From an uncultured Piscirickettsiaceae bacterium (GTDB lineage: Bacteria > Pseudomonadota > Gammaproteobacteria > Methylococcales > Cycloclasticaceae), in the NCBI GenBank assembly GCA_913061075.1, contig CAJXSK010000008.1:37678-101677 (forward strand): 64,000 nucleotides of DNA, written 5' to 3'. Under the pieces are notes generated by a model. That model was not told the DNA's origin and ran no database searches. It was given only the letters and a program-made list of their open reading frames with translations. Made by a program: the position numbers and the translations under genes. Below, piece by piece: positions 1-9,691 of the stretch. How positions within the stretch are numbered: the stretch's first letter is position 1; each line of letters starts with the position of its first letter.

Positions 1-821
1 TATAAAATCAATTGCAAAACAAATTTACTGCCAAAGTAGGCGAGCATTAAAGAAATATAGCCCCCATACGTCCATTTGATGGCTGTTTGACCACGCCATC
101 CGATGTAATGACGCCCCCACAATAAGGTAGAAAAAATCAACCAAGCAACGATGGAAAGTACGGTTTTATGTACAAGGTGCTGTGCAAAAATATCATCAAT
201 AAAGATAAAGCCGCTTAGCAAGGCAAACGTCAACAAAAACACACCAAACGCGATAGTCTGAAAAAGCAGGTCCTCCATGAGTTGTAGGGGCGGAAGAGAG
301 TTTATTAGTGGCCCGGGTTGTCTATTATGTAATTGCTTTTCCTGGATAGATAAGAAAATTGCTTGGAAGGCCGCGACGGTCAGTAGGCTATAGGATAAGA
401 CAGATAAAATGATATGTGTTTGTAGCGCTGGATCCAGAGTGGTTGCCGTAAAGCTGGGAAATGCATTATTTAGGTTTAATAGAACAGCGATGGTTGAGAA
501 TGGAAAAACAATAATGGCTAGGGTTTCGATTGGTTTTCTTAGAGTGGTTAAAAAAAACAAAATACTAATCACTAAAAACACGAGAGATAGCATGTTAAAA
601 AAGTCATGTGCGAGCACATTGTTAACCTTATAACTATGTACTGCTAAGGCAGAGTGGATGACAATAGACGCAAATGAGCTGCATAAAATAAAAGCGTGTA
701 AGTTTCCGATGCTTTTTTTTAAAAAAACATTAGATGCAATAATGCCTGCACTACTCAAATACAAAGCGGCGGTTAATAACGATAATGAAACGAATACTGT
801 GTTGCTGAAAACCATGCGCAT
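1..821 (-). CDS. ypjD: YpjD/CcsA-family cytochrome c assembly-like membrane protein (runs to the window edge)
   Basis: An uninterrupted minus-strand frame starts at ATG 821 (a second in-frame ATG is at 815) and runs to the left edge. The last complete codon is at positions 5-3 and the next begins TA, so the stop may lie exactly at the edge. The roughly 272 residues already match the usual full length of YpjD. The protein has about seven or eight hydrophobic segments and ends in a conserved block containing GRHYIGWRGQTAIKW, typical of the CcsA/ResC-like family of inner-membrane cytochrome c assembly proteins. It is divergent from ffh, an arrangement common in gammaproteobacteria. The exact function of YpjD is not well established. 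No strong ribosome binding site decides between the two starts. Confidence 0.85.
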   Translation of the reverse strand, partial: MRMVFSNTVFVSLSLLTAALYLSSAGIIASNVFLKKSIGNLHAFILCSSFASIVIHSALAVHSYKVNNVLAHDFFNMLSLVFLVISILFFLTTLRKPIETLAIIVFPFSTIAVLLNLNNAFPSFTATTLDPALQTHIILSVLSYSLLTVAAFQAIFLSIQEKQLHNRQPGPLINSLPPLQLMEDLLFQTIAFGVFLLTFALLSGFIFIDDIFAQHLVHKTVLSIVAWLIFSTLLWGRHYIGWRGQTAIKWTYGGYISLMLAYFGSKFVLQLIL

Positions 822-962
822 AGTTTGGCATAAACTTAAACAATCTAGAAGATAATAATGTATTCAAGAAGGGCCATGTTGTTCTTGAGTTTAAAGTACT
901 AAAATCAACTGCATAACTGCGTAAGACATGCGAAAATACCTCAAATTTTTTAAGGAACGACT

Positions 963-2330
963 ATGTTTGACAATTTATCTGATCGCCTAAATACCGCCTT
1001 TAAACGAATCAAAGGACAAGGCCGCCTAACTGAAGACAATATAAAGGACACCATGCGTGAAGTTCGTATGGCGCTGATTGAAGCGGACGTCGCTTTATCT
1101 GTGGTTCGCGAATTTACCGAGAACGTCAAAGAGCGTGCATTAGGTCAAGAAGTTATGCAAAGCCTTTCGCCTGGCCAAGCAATGCTCAAAATTGTTAATG
1201 ACGAATTGGTCAAAACAATGGGTGAGGCTAATGAAGTATTAAATTTGGCAGCTGAACCCCCAGTGGTTATTTTAATGGCGGGTTTGCAAGGGTCGGGTAA
1301 AACAACGACTACCGCAAAACTTGCGCTTTGGTTAAAAGAGCGCGAAAACAAATCGGTCACGGTAGTGAGTGCCGACGTATATAGGCCAGCTGCTATCGAA
1401 CAATTAAAGACAGTGGCCAACGATGTGGGGGCGGATTTCTTCCCAAGTGATGTTAGTCAAAAACCGGTGCAAATTGTTAAAAATGCTATTGCGCACGCCA
1501 AAAAACAATTTAGTGATGTGCTTATTATTGATACCGCTGGTCGGCTGCACGTAGATGAGCAGTTGATGGATGAAATACGCCAGATTCATCAAGTAGCAAA
1601 GCCAACCGAAACGTTGTTTGTTGTGGACAGCATGACAGGGCAAGATGCGGCCAATACTGCAAAGGCATTCAATGATACGTTGGCATTAACGGGTGTTATT
1701 TTAACCAAAACAGATGGTGATGCTCGCGGAGGTGCTGCACTTTCAATTCGCCAAATTACCGGTAAGCCCATTAAGTTTATGGGCGTTGGTGAAAAAACAG
1801 ATGGCCTAGAACCATTTCACCCTGACCGTGTTGCCTCTCGTTTGTTGGGGATGGGTGATGCGCTTAGTTTGGTTGAAGAAATTGAACGAAAAGTTGATAA
1901 AGAAAAAGCCGATAAACTGGCAAAAAAGATTCAAAAAGGCAAAGGGTTTGATTTGTCAGACTACAGAGATCAGCTATCTCAAATGATGGACATGGGGGGA
2001 ATGAGTGCCATGATGGATAAAATCCCTGGGATGTCTAATGTGCCTCAAAATGTTAAAAACCAAGTGAATGACAAAGACTTATCACGTCAAGTTGCGCTCA
2101 TTAATTCAATGACAGCAAAGGAAAGAATTTTCCCAACGTTAATTAATGGTTCCCGCCGAAAAAGAATTGCGAATGGTGCAGGCTTACAGGTACAAGATGT
2201 GAATAAGCTAATGAAGCAATATAAACAAGCTCAAAAAATGATGAAAAAAGCATCTAAAGGTGGCATGGCCAAAATGATGCGAGGGTTAAAAGGCCAGCTT
2301 GGGCAAGGGCAAGGTTTTCCTTTTCAATAA
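963..2330 (+). CDS. ffh: Signal recognition particle protein Ffh
   Basis: GTPase subunit of the signal recognition particle; with 4.5S RNA it binds signal sequences of nascent inner-membrane proteins and delivers ribosomes to FtsY. The 455 residues show an N-terminal helical bundle, then the G domain with P-loop GLQGSGKT at about 107-114, DTAGR, and TKTDGDARGG. The C-terminal M domain is methionine-rich (QMMDMGGMSAMMDKIPGM region) and binds RNA and signal peptides. Length is normal for the family. ATG 963 follows AAGGA at good spacing. It lies upstream of rpsP in the usual gammaproteobacterial order, with about 160 bp between them. Identification is secure. Confidence 0.98.
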   Translation: MFDNLSDRLNTAFKRIKGQGRLTEDNIKDTMREVRMALIEADVALSVVREFTENVKERALGQEVMQSLSPGQAMLKIVNDELVKTMGEANEVLNLAAEPPVVILMAGLQGSGKTTTTAKLALWLKERENKSVTVVSADVYRPAAIEQLKTVANDVGADFFPSDVSQKPVQIVKNAIAHAKKQFSDVLIIDTAGRLHVDEQLMDEIRQIHQVAKPTETLFVVDSMTGQDAANTAKAFNDTLALTGVILTKTDGDARGGAALSIRQITGKPIKFMGVGEKTDGLEPFHPDRVASRLLGMGDALSLVEEIERKVDKEKADKLAKKIQKGKGFDLSDYRDQLSQMMDMGGMSAMMDKIPGMSNVPQNVKNQVNDKDLSRQVALINSMTAKERIFPTLINGSRRKRIANGAGLQVQDVNKLMKQYKQAQKMMKKASKGGMAKMMRGLKGQLGQGQGFPFQ

Positions 2331-2490
2331 ACGTTAATCAGCCTTGTTGAGGGCTGTCTAGCAAGCCAGGGGTGTCTTTAAGGTTGAAATGCTTCTCAAA
2401 AGGCATAAAAAGACTTCACGAGGACAGATAATTCGCGTAAAATCCGCCCGTTAAGTAATTAAGAATATAAATAAATTTTAAGGAAATTAA

Positions 2491-2742
2491 ATGGTAAAGA
2501 TACGTCTTTCAAGAACAGGCGCTAAAAAACGTGCTTTTTATCACGTAGTAGTGGCTGACAGTCGCAGAAGTCGCGATGGTCGTTATATTGAACGCATAGG
2601 GTTTTATAACCCAAGAGCGGCTGGCGAAGAAGTTCGCTTAAACCTAGACACAGCGCGAGTTGATCACTGGGTAGCGCAAGGTGCGCAAACATCTGAGCGT
2701 GTTAACAAGCTAATCAAAGAGGCCGGTAAAGCAGCTGCATAA
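2491..2742 (+). CDS. rpsP: 30S ribosomal protein S16
   Basis: Small-subunit ribosomal protein needed for 30S assembly. The 83 residues begin [20 protein letters not shown] and include the family block [19 protein letters not shown]; length is normal. A TAAGGA ribosome binding site precedes ATG 2491. It leads the rpsP-rimM-trmD-rplS operon, and the downstream rimM start lies only 1 bp past the stop, so the genes are probably co-transcribed and translationally coupled. A weak promoter-like TAAAAT lies about 55 bp upstream in the ffh-rpsP gap, but I cannot define the promoter. Confidence 0.98.
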   Translation: MVKIRLSRTGAKKRAFYHVVVADSRRSRDGRYIERIGFYNPRAAGEEVRLNLDTARVDHWVAQGAQTSERVNKLIKEAGKAAA

Positions 2743-2743
2743 G

Positions 2744-3280
2744 GTGTCTGAAGACGGTTCCAGTGGTTCTTTAGTAAAAGATGATTCCTGGTTAAAGCTG
2801 GGGAAAATATCAGGTGTATTTGGGGTAAAGGGTTGGCTAAAGATTTATGCCAACACAGAAGATAAGAAAAACATTCTGTCCTACCAGCCCTGGTATATAG
2901 AAAAGAATAAAACCATGCAAGTTGTTAAGTTGGCTGCAGGCAAGCCTCATGGTAAAACCATCGTCGCTTTACTAGACGGTGTAAATGATCGAAATGAGGC
3001 GGAAACTTGGGTTGGTTGTGATATTTATATGCGGCCAGAACAGCTTCCAAAGCTAAAAGGAAAACAATTTTATTGGTCTGACCTTATTGGTTTAAATGTG
3101 GTGAATATAAATAACGAGCACTATGGCGTTATTGATCACATGATAGAAACAGGTGCGAATGACATCGTGTATGTAAAAGGTGAAGTGGATCGACTTATCC
3201 CTTTTGTAATGAACGATGTTATTAAGACAGTTGATATTGAAGCAGGTCAAATGATTGTTGACTGGGACCCGGATTATTAG
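2744..3280 (+). CDS. rimM: 16S rRNA processing/ribosome maturation factor RimM
   Basis: Ribosome maturation factor that binds S19 and helps the 30S head mature. The GTG start at 2744, directly after the rpsP stop, gives 178 residues, close to the usual 170-182. The N-terminal beta-barrel contains [15 protein letters not shown]. The C-terminal PRC-barrel domain includes [11 protein letters not shown] and a final block ending DWDPDY. It sits in the conserved rpsP-rimM-trmD-rplS operon, 4 bp before the preferred trmD start, which supports coupling. The start has no clear separate ribosome binding site other than sequence inside the end of rpsP. Confidence 0.95.
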   Translation: MSEDGSSGSLVKDDSWLKLGKISGVFGVKGWLKIYANTEDKKNILSYQPWYIEKNKTMQVVKLAAGKPHGKTIVALLDGVNDRNEAETWVGCDIYMRPEQLPKLKGKQFYWSDLIGLNVVNINNEHYGVIDHMIETGANDIVYVKGEVDRLIPFVMNDVIKTVDIEAGQMIVDWDPDY

Positions 3281-3284
3281 TCTC

Positions 3285-4028
3285 ATGAGATTTGATGTCG
3301 TTACACTGTTTCCAGAAATAGTAAGAAACACAGCGGCTATGGGCGTTGTTGGTAAGGCAATAGAAGATAAAAGGATTCAATTAGAAACATGGAATCCTAG
3401 AGATTTTACCGAGGATGTACATCGAACTGTTGATGATCGTCCCTTTGGTGGTGGGCCTGGTATGGTCATGAAGGTTGAGCCGCTAAAAAAGGCAATCTTG
3501 TCTGCAAAAAAAGCAGATATAGAGCCAGTTAAAGTGATTTATATGAGTCCACAAGGACGACGTCTTGATCAACAAGGTGTTGAATATTTGGCTCAATATT
3601 CACGGCTAGTGATAGTAAGCGGCCGTTATGAAGGCATTGATGAACGATTAATTCAGTCGTCTATTGATGAGGAATGGTCGATTGGTGATTATGTGTTAAG
3701 CGGTGGTGAGCTGCCTGCCTTGGTTCTGATGGATTCTATCTCAAGGACGTTGCAGGGCGTATTGGGTCATGAGCTTTCAGCAAGCGAAGATTCGTTTGTG
3801 GATGGTTTGTTAGACTGCCCGCATTACACGAGACCTGAAGTGGTAGATGGTGAAGGGGTGCCAAAGGTTTTAATAAGTGGTGACCATAAAAAAATTGCCG
3901 TATGGCGAGAAAAACAAGCATTGGGCAAAACGTGGCAAAAACGCCCCGATTTGTTAGGAAAAGTTGAATTGAGTGATCGGCAGCAAATGCTGTTAGATGA
4001 ATATAAACAAGAGTTAATAAAGAGTTAA
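3285..4028 (+). CDS. trmD: tRNA (guanine-N1)-methyltransferase TrmD
   Basis: SPOUT-class methyltransferase that forms m1G37 in tRNAs reading CNN codons, preventing +1 frameshifting. I prefer ATG 3285 ([11 protein letters not shown], as in other TrmD proteins) over an in-frame TTG at 3255 that would add ten unrelated residues inside rimM. The 247 residues include [10 protein letters not shown], the trefoil-knot SAM-binding segment with YEGIDERL, and [15 protein letters not shown]. Length is normal. It is third in the rpsP-rimM-trmD-rplS operon, with 17 bp to rplS. Confidence 0.97.
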   Translation: MRFDVVTLFPEIVRNTAAMGVVGKAIEDKRIQLETWNPRDFTEDVHRTVDDRPFGGGPGMVMKVEPLKKAILSAKKADIEPVKVIYMSPQGRRLDQQGVEYLAQYSRLVIVSGRYEGIDERLIQSSIDEEWSIGDYVLSGGELPALVLMDSISRTLQGVLGHELSASEDSFVDGLLDCPHYTRPEVVDGEGVPKVLISGDHKKIAVWREKQALGKTWQKRPDLLGKVELSDRQQMLLDEYKQELIKS

Positions 4029-4045
4029 AAACGAAGGATTAAAAA

Positions 4046-4705
4046 ATGAGTAATATAATTGCACAAATAGAAGCAGAACAAATGAATACAACGTTGCCTG
4101 AGTTTTCAGTGGGTGATACGGTCATTGTTCAGGTTAAAGTTAAAGAGGGTACCCGTGAGCGTTTGCAAGCATTTGAAGGCGTGGTTATTGCTAAGCGTAA
4201 TCGTGGCTTAAACTCAGCTTTTACAGTTCGTAAAATCTCACATGGTGAAGGCGTTGAACGTGTTTTCCAAACACATAGCCGATTAGTTGACTCAGTAGAA
4301 GTTAAAAGACGTGGTTCAGTTAGACGCGCTAAACTTTATTATCTACGTGATCTACGTGGAAGAGCTGCTCGTATTAAGGAGAAAATTGCTGTTTCTTCTA
4401 AAGCTCAAAAAACTAAACCAGCGGCAAAAGAAAAAGCAGTTGTCGCTGAAGTTAAAGTTGATGACTTAACAAAAATTGAAGGTGTAGGACCAAAAATTGG
4501 TGAAGCATTACAAGCGGGTGGGTTGAATACATTCGCTGATGTTGCTTCTTCTAGCGCTAAAAAAATTCGCGAAATCTTAGATGCTGCAGAAGGTAATTTT
4601 GCTTCTCATAATCCTGAAACGTGGCCAGCACAATCTGAATTGGCTCGCGATGAAAAATGGGATGAGTTAAAAACATTACAAGACGAGTTAGATGGTGGTC
4701 GTTAA
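4046..4705 (+). CDS. rplS: 50S ribosomal protein L19 with C-terminal helix-hairpin-helix extension
   Basis: Residues 1 to about 113 are a normal L19, a large-subunit protein at the 30S-50S interface, with [20 protein letters not shown] and a basic end. Normal bacterial L19 ends near residue 115, but this frame continues without interruption to 219. Residues about 114-137 form an Ala/Lys-rich linker. Residues about 140-180 form a helix-hairpin-helix unit containing [13 protein letters not shown], and residues 185-219 are a Trp-rich acidic tail ([25 protein letters not shown]). The same type of tail is, from memory, attached to L21 in Bacteroidetes. A terminator follows at once, so the extension is part of the last gene of the operon. 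Its function is unknown. Confidence 0.96.
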   Translation: MSNIIAQIEAEQMNTTLPEFSVGDTVIVQVKVKEGTRERLQAFEGVVIAKRNRGLNSAFTVRKISHGEGVERVFQTHSRLVDSVEVKRRGSVRRAKLYYLRDLRGRAARIKEKIAVSSKAQKTKPAAKEKAVVAEVKVDDLTKIEGVGPKIGEALQAGGLNTFADVASSSAKKIREILDAAEGNFASHNPETWPAQSELARDEKWDELKTLQDELDGGR

Positions 4706-4728
4706 TAGCCTCTTCGTAGTTTTGAATA

Positions 4729-4758
4729 AAAAAACGGCTTATTAGCCGTTTTTTTTTT
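4729..4758 (+). terminator. Rho-independent terminator after rplS
   Basis: The arms AAAAACGGCT and AGCCGTTTTT flank a TATT loop and run into a T tract. It closes the rpsP-rimM-trmD-rplS operon, 24 bp after the rplS stop. Confidence 0.9.
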
Positions 4759-4808
4759 GACTAAAAATAATTTTAACGTATAGAGTTTAATCAGCGTATT
4801 ATTTTCTA

Positions 4809-5696
4809 ATGAGTCAGAAAGATATTGATATTTTTTTAAACAACTTATGGGCTGAGTTTGGCCTTAGTGAAAATACTGTTAAAGCGTATCGAACAGATTT
4901 AATTCAGTATTCAGTGTGGTTAAATAAAAATAACAGTAATATTTCGAAAGCTTCCTCGGCAGATATATCAAGGTACCTAGCCGAAAGGATGGGGTCAGGC
5001 GTCTCTGCTCGGAGTTCCGCACGTTTTATTTCTAGCCTAAAACGGTTTTATGGTTATGCGTTACGAGAAGGGAAAGTGACGGAGGATCCGACGGGCTTAA
5101 TTGATTCACCAAAACTAGGGCGGCCATTACCGACGACCTTAACTGAAAACGATGTGGAGCTGTTGTTATTAGCCCCCAATATTCGTAGCCCCATTGGGTA
5201 CAGAGATAGAACAATGCTTGAGTTGTTGTACGCATCAGGGTTGCGAGTCAGCGAATTGGTTGGGTTACGTTTAGAGCAAATAAACTTTAAGCAAGGTTTG
5301 GTCAGGGTGACCGGAAAAGGTAATAAAGACCGTCTTGTTCCTGTTGGAGAAGAGGCTTTACATTGGTTGTTGCGCTTTATAGAAGAAAAGCGCATGGATA
5401 TTCTGGGGGGGAAGCAAACTGACTATGTTTTTCCTACGACAAGGGGAAGTGGTATGACCCGGCAGGCATTTTGGTACTTGATTAAACGTTATGCTCAACA
5501 AGCAGGAATAAATAAAGCACTATCACCTCACACTTTGCGCCACGCATTCGCCACGCATTTGTTAAACCACGGCGCGGATTTGCGTGTTGTTCAGTTGCTT
5601 CTTGGCCATAGTGATTTGTCTACTACACAAATATACACGCACGTTGCCAAGGAAAGGCTTAAAGACATTCATGAAAAATTTCACCCAAGAGGGTAG
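4809..5696 (+). CDS. xerD: Site-specific tyrosine recombinase XerD
   Basis: Tyrosine recombinase that works with XerC at dif to resolve chromosome dimers at the FtsK-bound septum. The 295 residues have an N-terminal SAM-like core-binding domain (about 1-85) and a catalytic domain with visible Arg146 (SGLRVSEL), Lys170 (TGKGNKD), His241 and Arg244 (HTLRHAF), His267 (LLGHSDLST) and nucleophile Tyr276 (TQIYTHV). Length is typical. It is assigned XerD rather than XerC because dsbC follows directly, as in enterobacteria. It is not linked to the integron cassettes elsewhere in the window, since it lacks the extra IntI patch. Confidence 0.93.
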   Translation: MSQKDIDIFLNNLWAEFGLSENTVKAYRTDLIQYSVWLNKNNSNISKASSADISRYLAERMGSGVSARSSARFISSLKRFYGYALREGKVTEDPTGLIDSPKLGRPLPTTLTENDVELLLLAPNIRSPIGYRDRTMLELLYASGLRVSELVGLRLEQINFKQGLVRVTGKGNKDRLVPVGEEALHWLLRFIEEKRMDILGGKQTDYVFPTTRGSGMTRQAFWYLIKRYAQQAGINKALSPHTLRHAFATHLLNHGADLRVVQLLLGHSDLSTTQIYTHVAKERLKDIHEKFHPRG

Positions 5697-5767
5697 AATA
5701 AAATGAATGTTTTCGCTAACTAACAGTGTCTACTACAATATAAGAATATTAATTGAGGTTTTATTGC

Positions 5768-6463
5768 ATGAGAAAATTGATTTGGCTTTGTTTGAGTTTG
5801 CTTGTTTCAACGACTGTAATGGCAGACAAAGGCGTACTGCTTAATAATTTGTCAAAAATTATTCCGGGCGTTTCAGAAAAAGATATTACTTCAACGCCCA
5901 TTACGGGCTTACATCAAGTAGTGGTAGGTGCGCGCATTATTTATGTTTCAGACAATGGTCGGTATATTTTACAAGGTGAAATGGTTGACCTGTCTACTCG
6001 TGAAAACATAACGGATACAGCGTTAAAAAGTGTTCGTACAACAGAGCTATCAAAACTTGACGAACGTGAAATGATCGTTTTCCCTGCTAAAAATGAAAAA
6101 CATAAAGTCACTGTGTTTTCAGATATTGATTGCGGATATTGCCGTAAACTACATGCGCAATTGAGTGATTACACTGATGCGGGTATAACCATTAGGTATT
6201 TGTTTTTCCCTCGATCAGGTGTTAATACAGAAGCTTATTACAAAGCCGAGTCTGTTTGGTGTGCAAAAGACCGTCACCAAGCGTTAACTGATGCGAAGCT
6301 TCACAATAAAGTAGTTAAAAAGACGTGTGATAACCCGGTTAGAAAACATATGGCGCTTGGCGAAAGATTTGGGGTAACAGGTACACCTTTCATTATTGTA
6401 GATAATGGCGCAATGATTCCTGGATATGTGCCCGCTGCCGAACTGGTTAAGCACTTAAACTAA
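5768..6463 (+). CDS. dsbC: Thiol:disulfide interchange protein DsbC
   Basis: Periplasmic disulfide isomerase. I prefer ATG 5768 (GAGG at 5755-5758) over the upstream in-frame TTG, because it starts a clean signal peptide ([19 protein letters not shown], cleavage near residue 19). Residues about 20-80 are the dimerisation domain and the thioredoxin-like domain follows, with active-site CGYC at 122-125 and a cis-Pro in [13 protein letters not shown]. Two further cysteines (in VWCAKD and KKTCDN) probably form the structural disulfide. The 231-residue length is normal. It lies downstream of xerD, and its stop overlaps the stop of convergent mutS. Confidence 0.95.
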   Translation: MRKLIWLCLSLLVSTTVMADKGVLLNNLSKIIPGVSEKDITSTPITGLHQVVVGARIIYVSDNGRYILQGEMVDLSTRENITDTALKSVRTTELSKLDEREMIVFPAKNEKHKVTVFSDIDCGYCRKLHAQLSDYTDAGITIRYLFFPRSGVNTEAYYKAESVWCAKDRHQALTDAKLHNKVVKKTCDNPVRKHMALGERFGVTGTPFIIVDNGAMIPGYVPAAELVKHLN

Positions 6464-9036
6464 CTGTCGTTTAGTTTTTTTAATTCGTACAAAACGTTTA
6501 AGGCGTCTTTGGGGCTAAGTTCGTTTGGGTCTAAGTCGTCTAATAACGATTGCACTTGGGAATTAAGCCTTGGTTGAAATAGGTCAAATTGGTTTTGCTG
6601 ATCAGGATTCGTGATGATCGCTTTTGGCGCATTTTCTAGACTATTTAGTTTTATTTTTGCTTGTTCTATAACGGCCTTTGGAACGCCGGCTAAAGCGGCT
6701 ACCTGAAGGCCGTAGCTCTGGTTTGCAGGCCCGTCTTGCACTGTATGTAAAAAGACAATGCTGTCACCATGTTCTATGGCATTCAAATGAACGTTGGACA
6801 CAGACGGTGCCGACTCTGATAACGCTGTCATTTCAAAATAGTGTGTTGCAAATAAGGTGAGTGGTTGGGCATTATTTGCCATGTAATTAGCGGTTGCCCA
6901 AGCAAGCGATAAGCCATCGAAGGTACTCGTGCCTCTGCCAATTTCATCCATCAAGACCAAGCTTTCCTCTGTTGCATTATGCAGTATGTTTGCCGTTTCA
7001 GACATCTCAACCATAAATGTTGAGCGGCCACTCGCCAGATCGTCGGATGCACCAATTCGCGTAAATATCTGGTCAATAGGCCCAACTTTTACTTCTGCAG
7101 CAGGAACGTAGCAACCAATATGCGCTAATAAAACGATGAGCGCGGTCTGCCTCATATAGGTTGATTTACCGCCCATGTTGGGACCGGTGATAATCAGCAT
7201 GCGCCGGTCTGCGTCGAGCGTGATGTCATTGGCAACGAAGGGTGTTTCTAGAAACTGTTCGACTATCGGGTGGCGGCCCTGTTTTATCGACAAGCCAGTG
7301 TCATACATAAAGCTTGGTTGGTTAAAGTTTAATGTGTTGGATCGCTCTGAAAAATTACATAAAACGTCAAGCTCTGCCAAGCCTTCTGCGCAACTTTTTA
7401 ATGAAGATAGATGAGGTAAAAATTTGTTTAATAATTCGCTATAAAGCTTTTTCTCACAAACTAGTGCTTGTTCGCGCGCGCTGAGCACTTTTTCCTCGAA
7501 CGCCTTTAGGTCAGGCGTAATATAACGCTCTACATTTTTTAACGTTTGTTTACGTATAAAGTGGCTTGGAACCTTCTCTGCCTGAGAACGCGGAACCTCA
7601 ATATAATAACCATGTACACGGTTGTAGCTCAGTTTTAAATTTTGTATTTGGCAGTTTTTACGTTCATTTTCCTCAAGGTCGATTAGAAATTGATCGGCGT
7701 TGTTACTGAGGTGACGGAATTGATCAAGCGTTTCATTATAACCGGTCGCTATAACACCACCATCTCTCATTAAAACAGGCGGGTTTTCGACGACGGCATC
7801 ACAAAGTAAAGTATATAGAGAAGGGTGTTCTGATATGTTTTTAGCCAGCTCTTCTAGTCTTGGAGCGGTCAGCTGCGAAAGTTCTTGTTGAATCTCGGGT
7901 AATGCGTTGAGTGTTTGACGAAGTACAGCAAGGTCACGCGGTGTGGCTTTTTGTAAAGCAATTCGACTTAGAATACGTTCGATATCTCCCGTTTGTTTTA
8001 AAAGCAACTGTAACCCTTCTAAGCGGCCAGACTCTTGAAGTTGTTCTATTGTAAGGTGGCGGTGTTTTAAGGTGGATTGGTTACGTAAGGGTTGGTGTAG
8101 CCAACGCCTTAATAACCGTCCACCCATTGATGTTTTGCAGTGATTCAGTAATCCGAATAAGGTGAATCGTTTGTCACCTGAAGGATGAAAATCAAGTTCA
8201 AGATGTCTTCGGCTGGCGGCATCAAGTAAAACAAAATCACTTTGTTGAACAACACTGATGGACTGTATGTGCGGCAACGCGGCTTGGTGCGTGTCTTTTA
8301 AGTATTGCAGTAAGGCGCCAGCGGCTTGAATAGCAAGCGGAAGGTGTTCGCAACCGAAGCCTTTTAAATCCTTAGTGCCAAATTGTTTGTTAAGTAGACG
8401 CTCGGCGCTTTTGTAATCAAAGTGCCAGCTAGCAATGCGGTTAAAGCCTTTTCTTGAGCGAATATTGATGGGGGGCTGCCAATCTTCGCTAGAAATAATT
8501 TCTGCAGGATTTAGTTGTGCAAATTGTGTTTCAAGCTCGCTTTCTCCAGCGCCTTGTTGTAGAAAAAACCGGCCGCTAGCAAGGTTGATAGTGGCGATGC
8601 CAAACTGCTCTTTCTCATAAAATACAGCGGATAAAAGACTGTCTGTGTGTTCGTCCAGTAATGATTCTTCTGTTAACGTGCCGGGTGTAACAACACGTAC
8701 GACTTTGCGCTCGACAGGGCCTTTTGATGTGGCTGGGTCACCTATCTGTTCACAGATGGCGACTGATTCCCCCGCTTTTAATAACTTCGCTAAGTAACCA
8801 TCTGCCGCGTGGTGGGGAATGCCCGCCATAGCAATGGGCTTGTCTTCTGAATGACCACGGCTAGTAAGTGTGATACTCAGTAATTCAGATGCCTTAACAG
8901 CGTCATCAAGAAACAGTTCGTAAAAATCACCCATGCGGTAAAATAACAACGTGTTTGGGTAGTCTGCTTTAATGCGAAGAAATTGCTGCATCATTGGCGT
9001 GTGAGTGGGTTTTACTTTAATGCTTTTAGCCATCAC
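6460..9036 (-). CDS. mutS: DNA mismatch repair protein MutS
   Basis: Mismatch-recognition ATPase. The 858 residues start with the mismatch-binding domain, including [11 protein letters not shown], whose Phe-X-Glu wedge contacts the mispair. Connector, core and clamp domains follow, then the ATPase with Walker [10 protein letters not shown], Walker B/signature [13 protein letters not shown], and ATHYFEMT. Length matches the MutS1 family. The start has two adjacent ATG codons (9036 and 9033). The gene is divergent from pncC with a 40 bp gap and converges on dsbC with a 4 bp overlap of the two stop codons. No mutL is in the window. Confidence 0.97.
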   Translation of the reverse strand: MMAKSIKVKPTHTPMMQQFLRIKADYPNTLLFYRMGDFYELFLDDAVKASELLSITLTSRGHSEDKPIAMAGIPHHAADGYLAKLLKAGESVAICEQIGDPATSKGPVERKVVRVVTPGTLTEESLLDEHTDSLLSAVFYEKEQFGIATINLASGRFFLQQGAGESELETQFAQLNPAEIISSEDWQPPINIRSRKGFNRIASWHFDYKSAERLLNKQFGTKDLKGFGCEHLPLAIQAAGALLQYLKDTHQAALPHIQSISVVQQSDFVLLDAASRRHLELDFHPSGDKRFTLFGLLNHCKTSMGGRLLRRWLHQPLRNQSTLKHRHLTIEQLQESGRLEGLQLLLKQTGDIERILSRIALQKATPRDLAVLRQTLNALPEIQQELSQLTAPRLEELAKNISEHPSLYTLLCDAVVENPPVLMRDGGVIATGYNETLDQFRHLSNNADQFLIDLEENERKNCQIQNLKLSYNRVHGYYIEVPRSQAEKVPSHFIRKQTLKNVERYITPDLKAFEEKVLSAREQALVCEKKLYSELLNKFLPHLSSLKSCAEGLAELDVLCNFSERSNTLNFNQPSFMYDTGLSIKQGRHPIVEQFLETPFVANDITLDADRRMLIITGPNMGGKSTYMRQTALIVLLAHIGCYVPAAEVKVGPIDQIFTRIGASDDLASGRSTFMVEMSETANILHNATEESLVLMDEIGRGTSTFDGLSLAWATANYMANNAQPLTLFATHYFEMTALSESAPSVSNVHLNAIEHGDSIVFLHTVQDGPANQSYGLQVAALAGVPKAVIEQAKIKLNSLENAPKAIITNPDQQNQFDLFQPRLNSQVQSLLDDLDPNELSPKDALNVLYELKKLNDS

Positions 9037-9076
9037 GCTAGTTTAACAAAACTTGAATATGCGAGAATAATTTTTA

Positions 9077-9577
9077 ATGAGTGATTCTTTAAATCGACAA
9101 ATTGAAACAGTGGCAAAACAGTTAGCTGAATGCTTGCGAGATCAGAATAAAACACTGGCTGTGGCAGAATCTTGCACAGGTGGTTGGGTAGCTAAAGCAC
9201 TAACCGATCTTGCGGGAAGTAGTGAATGGTTTAACGGCGGCATAGTAAGTTACACCAATGTTGCTAAACAAACGTTATTAAATGTTGATGAGGCGAGTTT
9301 AATAACATTTGGTGCTGTCAGTGAGCAAGTTGCGATACAAATGGCAGAAGGTGCGTTAAATGCATTTGATTCGTCAATTTCAGTTGCTATTACTGGTGTG
9401 GCCGGCCCATCGGGAGGCACTGTTGATAAACCAGTTGGAATGGTCTGTTTTGCAGCGATGATGGCATTGAAAGAACCAATAAGCCGCACTAAAATCTTTT
9501 CAGGAAATCGGGAAAAGGTACGCCAGCAAGCGGTATTGATGGCTATACAAATGTTGTTACAAGTATTAGCCGAATAG
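9077..9577 (+). CDS. pncC: Nicotinamide-nucleotide amidohydrolase PncC (CinA C-terminal family)
   Basis: Deamidates nicotinamide mononucleotide to nicotinate mononucleotide in the pyridine nucleotide salvage cycle. The 166 residues contain the CinA_C signature AESCTGGWVAKALTD, then GGIVSYTN, GAVSEQVA and AITGVAGPSGGT. It is the stand-alone short form lacking the N-terminal CinA domain. It lies just upstream of recA, an association seen in many gammaproteobacteria, often annotated cinA/ygaD. Spacing to recA is 114 bp. Confidence 0.93.
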   Translation: MSDSLNRQIETVAKQLAECLRDQNKTLAVAESCTGGWVAKALTDLAGSSEWFNGGIVSYTNVAKQTLLNVDEASLITFGAVSEQVAIQMAEGALNAFDSSISVAITGVAGPSGGTVDKPVGMVCFAAMMALKEPISRTKIFSGNREKVRQQAVLMAIQMLLQVLAE

Positions 9578-9691
9578 AGTTAGATAAAGTGGCGAATATA
9601 TTATGCGACGATACGGGTTTATGTGATAATTCAAGATTATTTACGATAACTGACTTTTGCATCGCGCAGAGGCATTAATGAGGACAAAAAA

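Noticed and set aside
409..855. Two short plus-strand frames near the left end
   Set aside because: They lie antisense to the continuous ypjD frame, which has the family motifs; the plus frames have none.
4809..5696. XerD as the integron integrase for the cassettes
   Set aside because: It is in the conserved xerD-dsbC context 14 kb away, has normal Xer length and lacks the IntI-specific extra segment.
5753..5767. Upstream TTG start for dsbC
   Set aside because: It would put five extra residues before a complete signal peptide and uses the ribosome binding site as coding sequence.
9656..9678. CTG...CAG near the recA start as a LexA box
   Set aside because: The spacing is 14 bases between CTG and CAG instead of 10, and the flanking bases do not fit.
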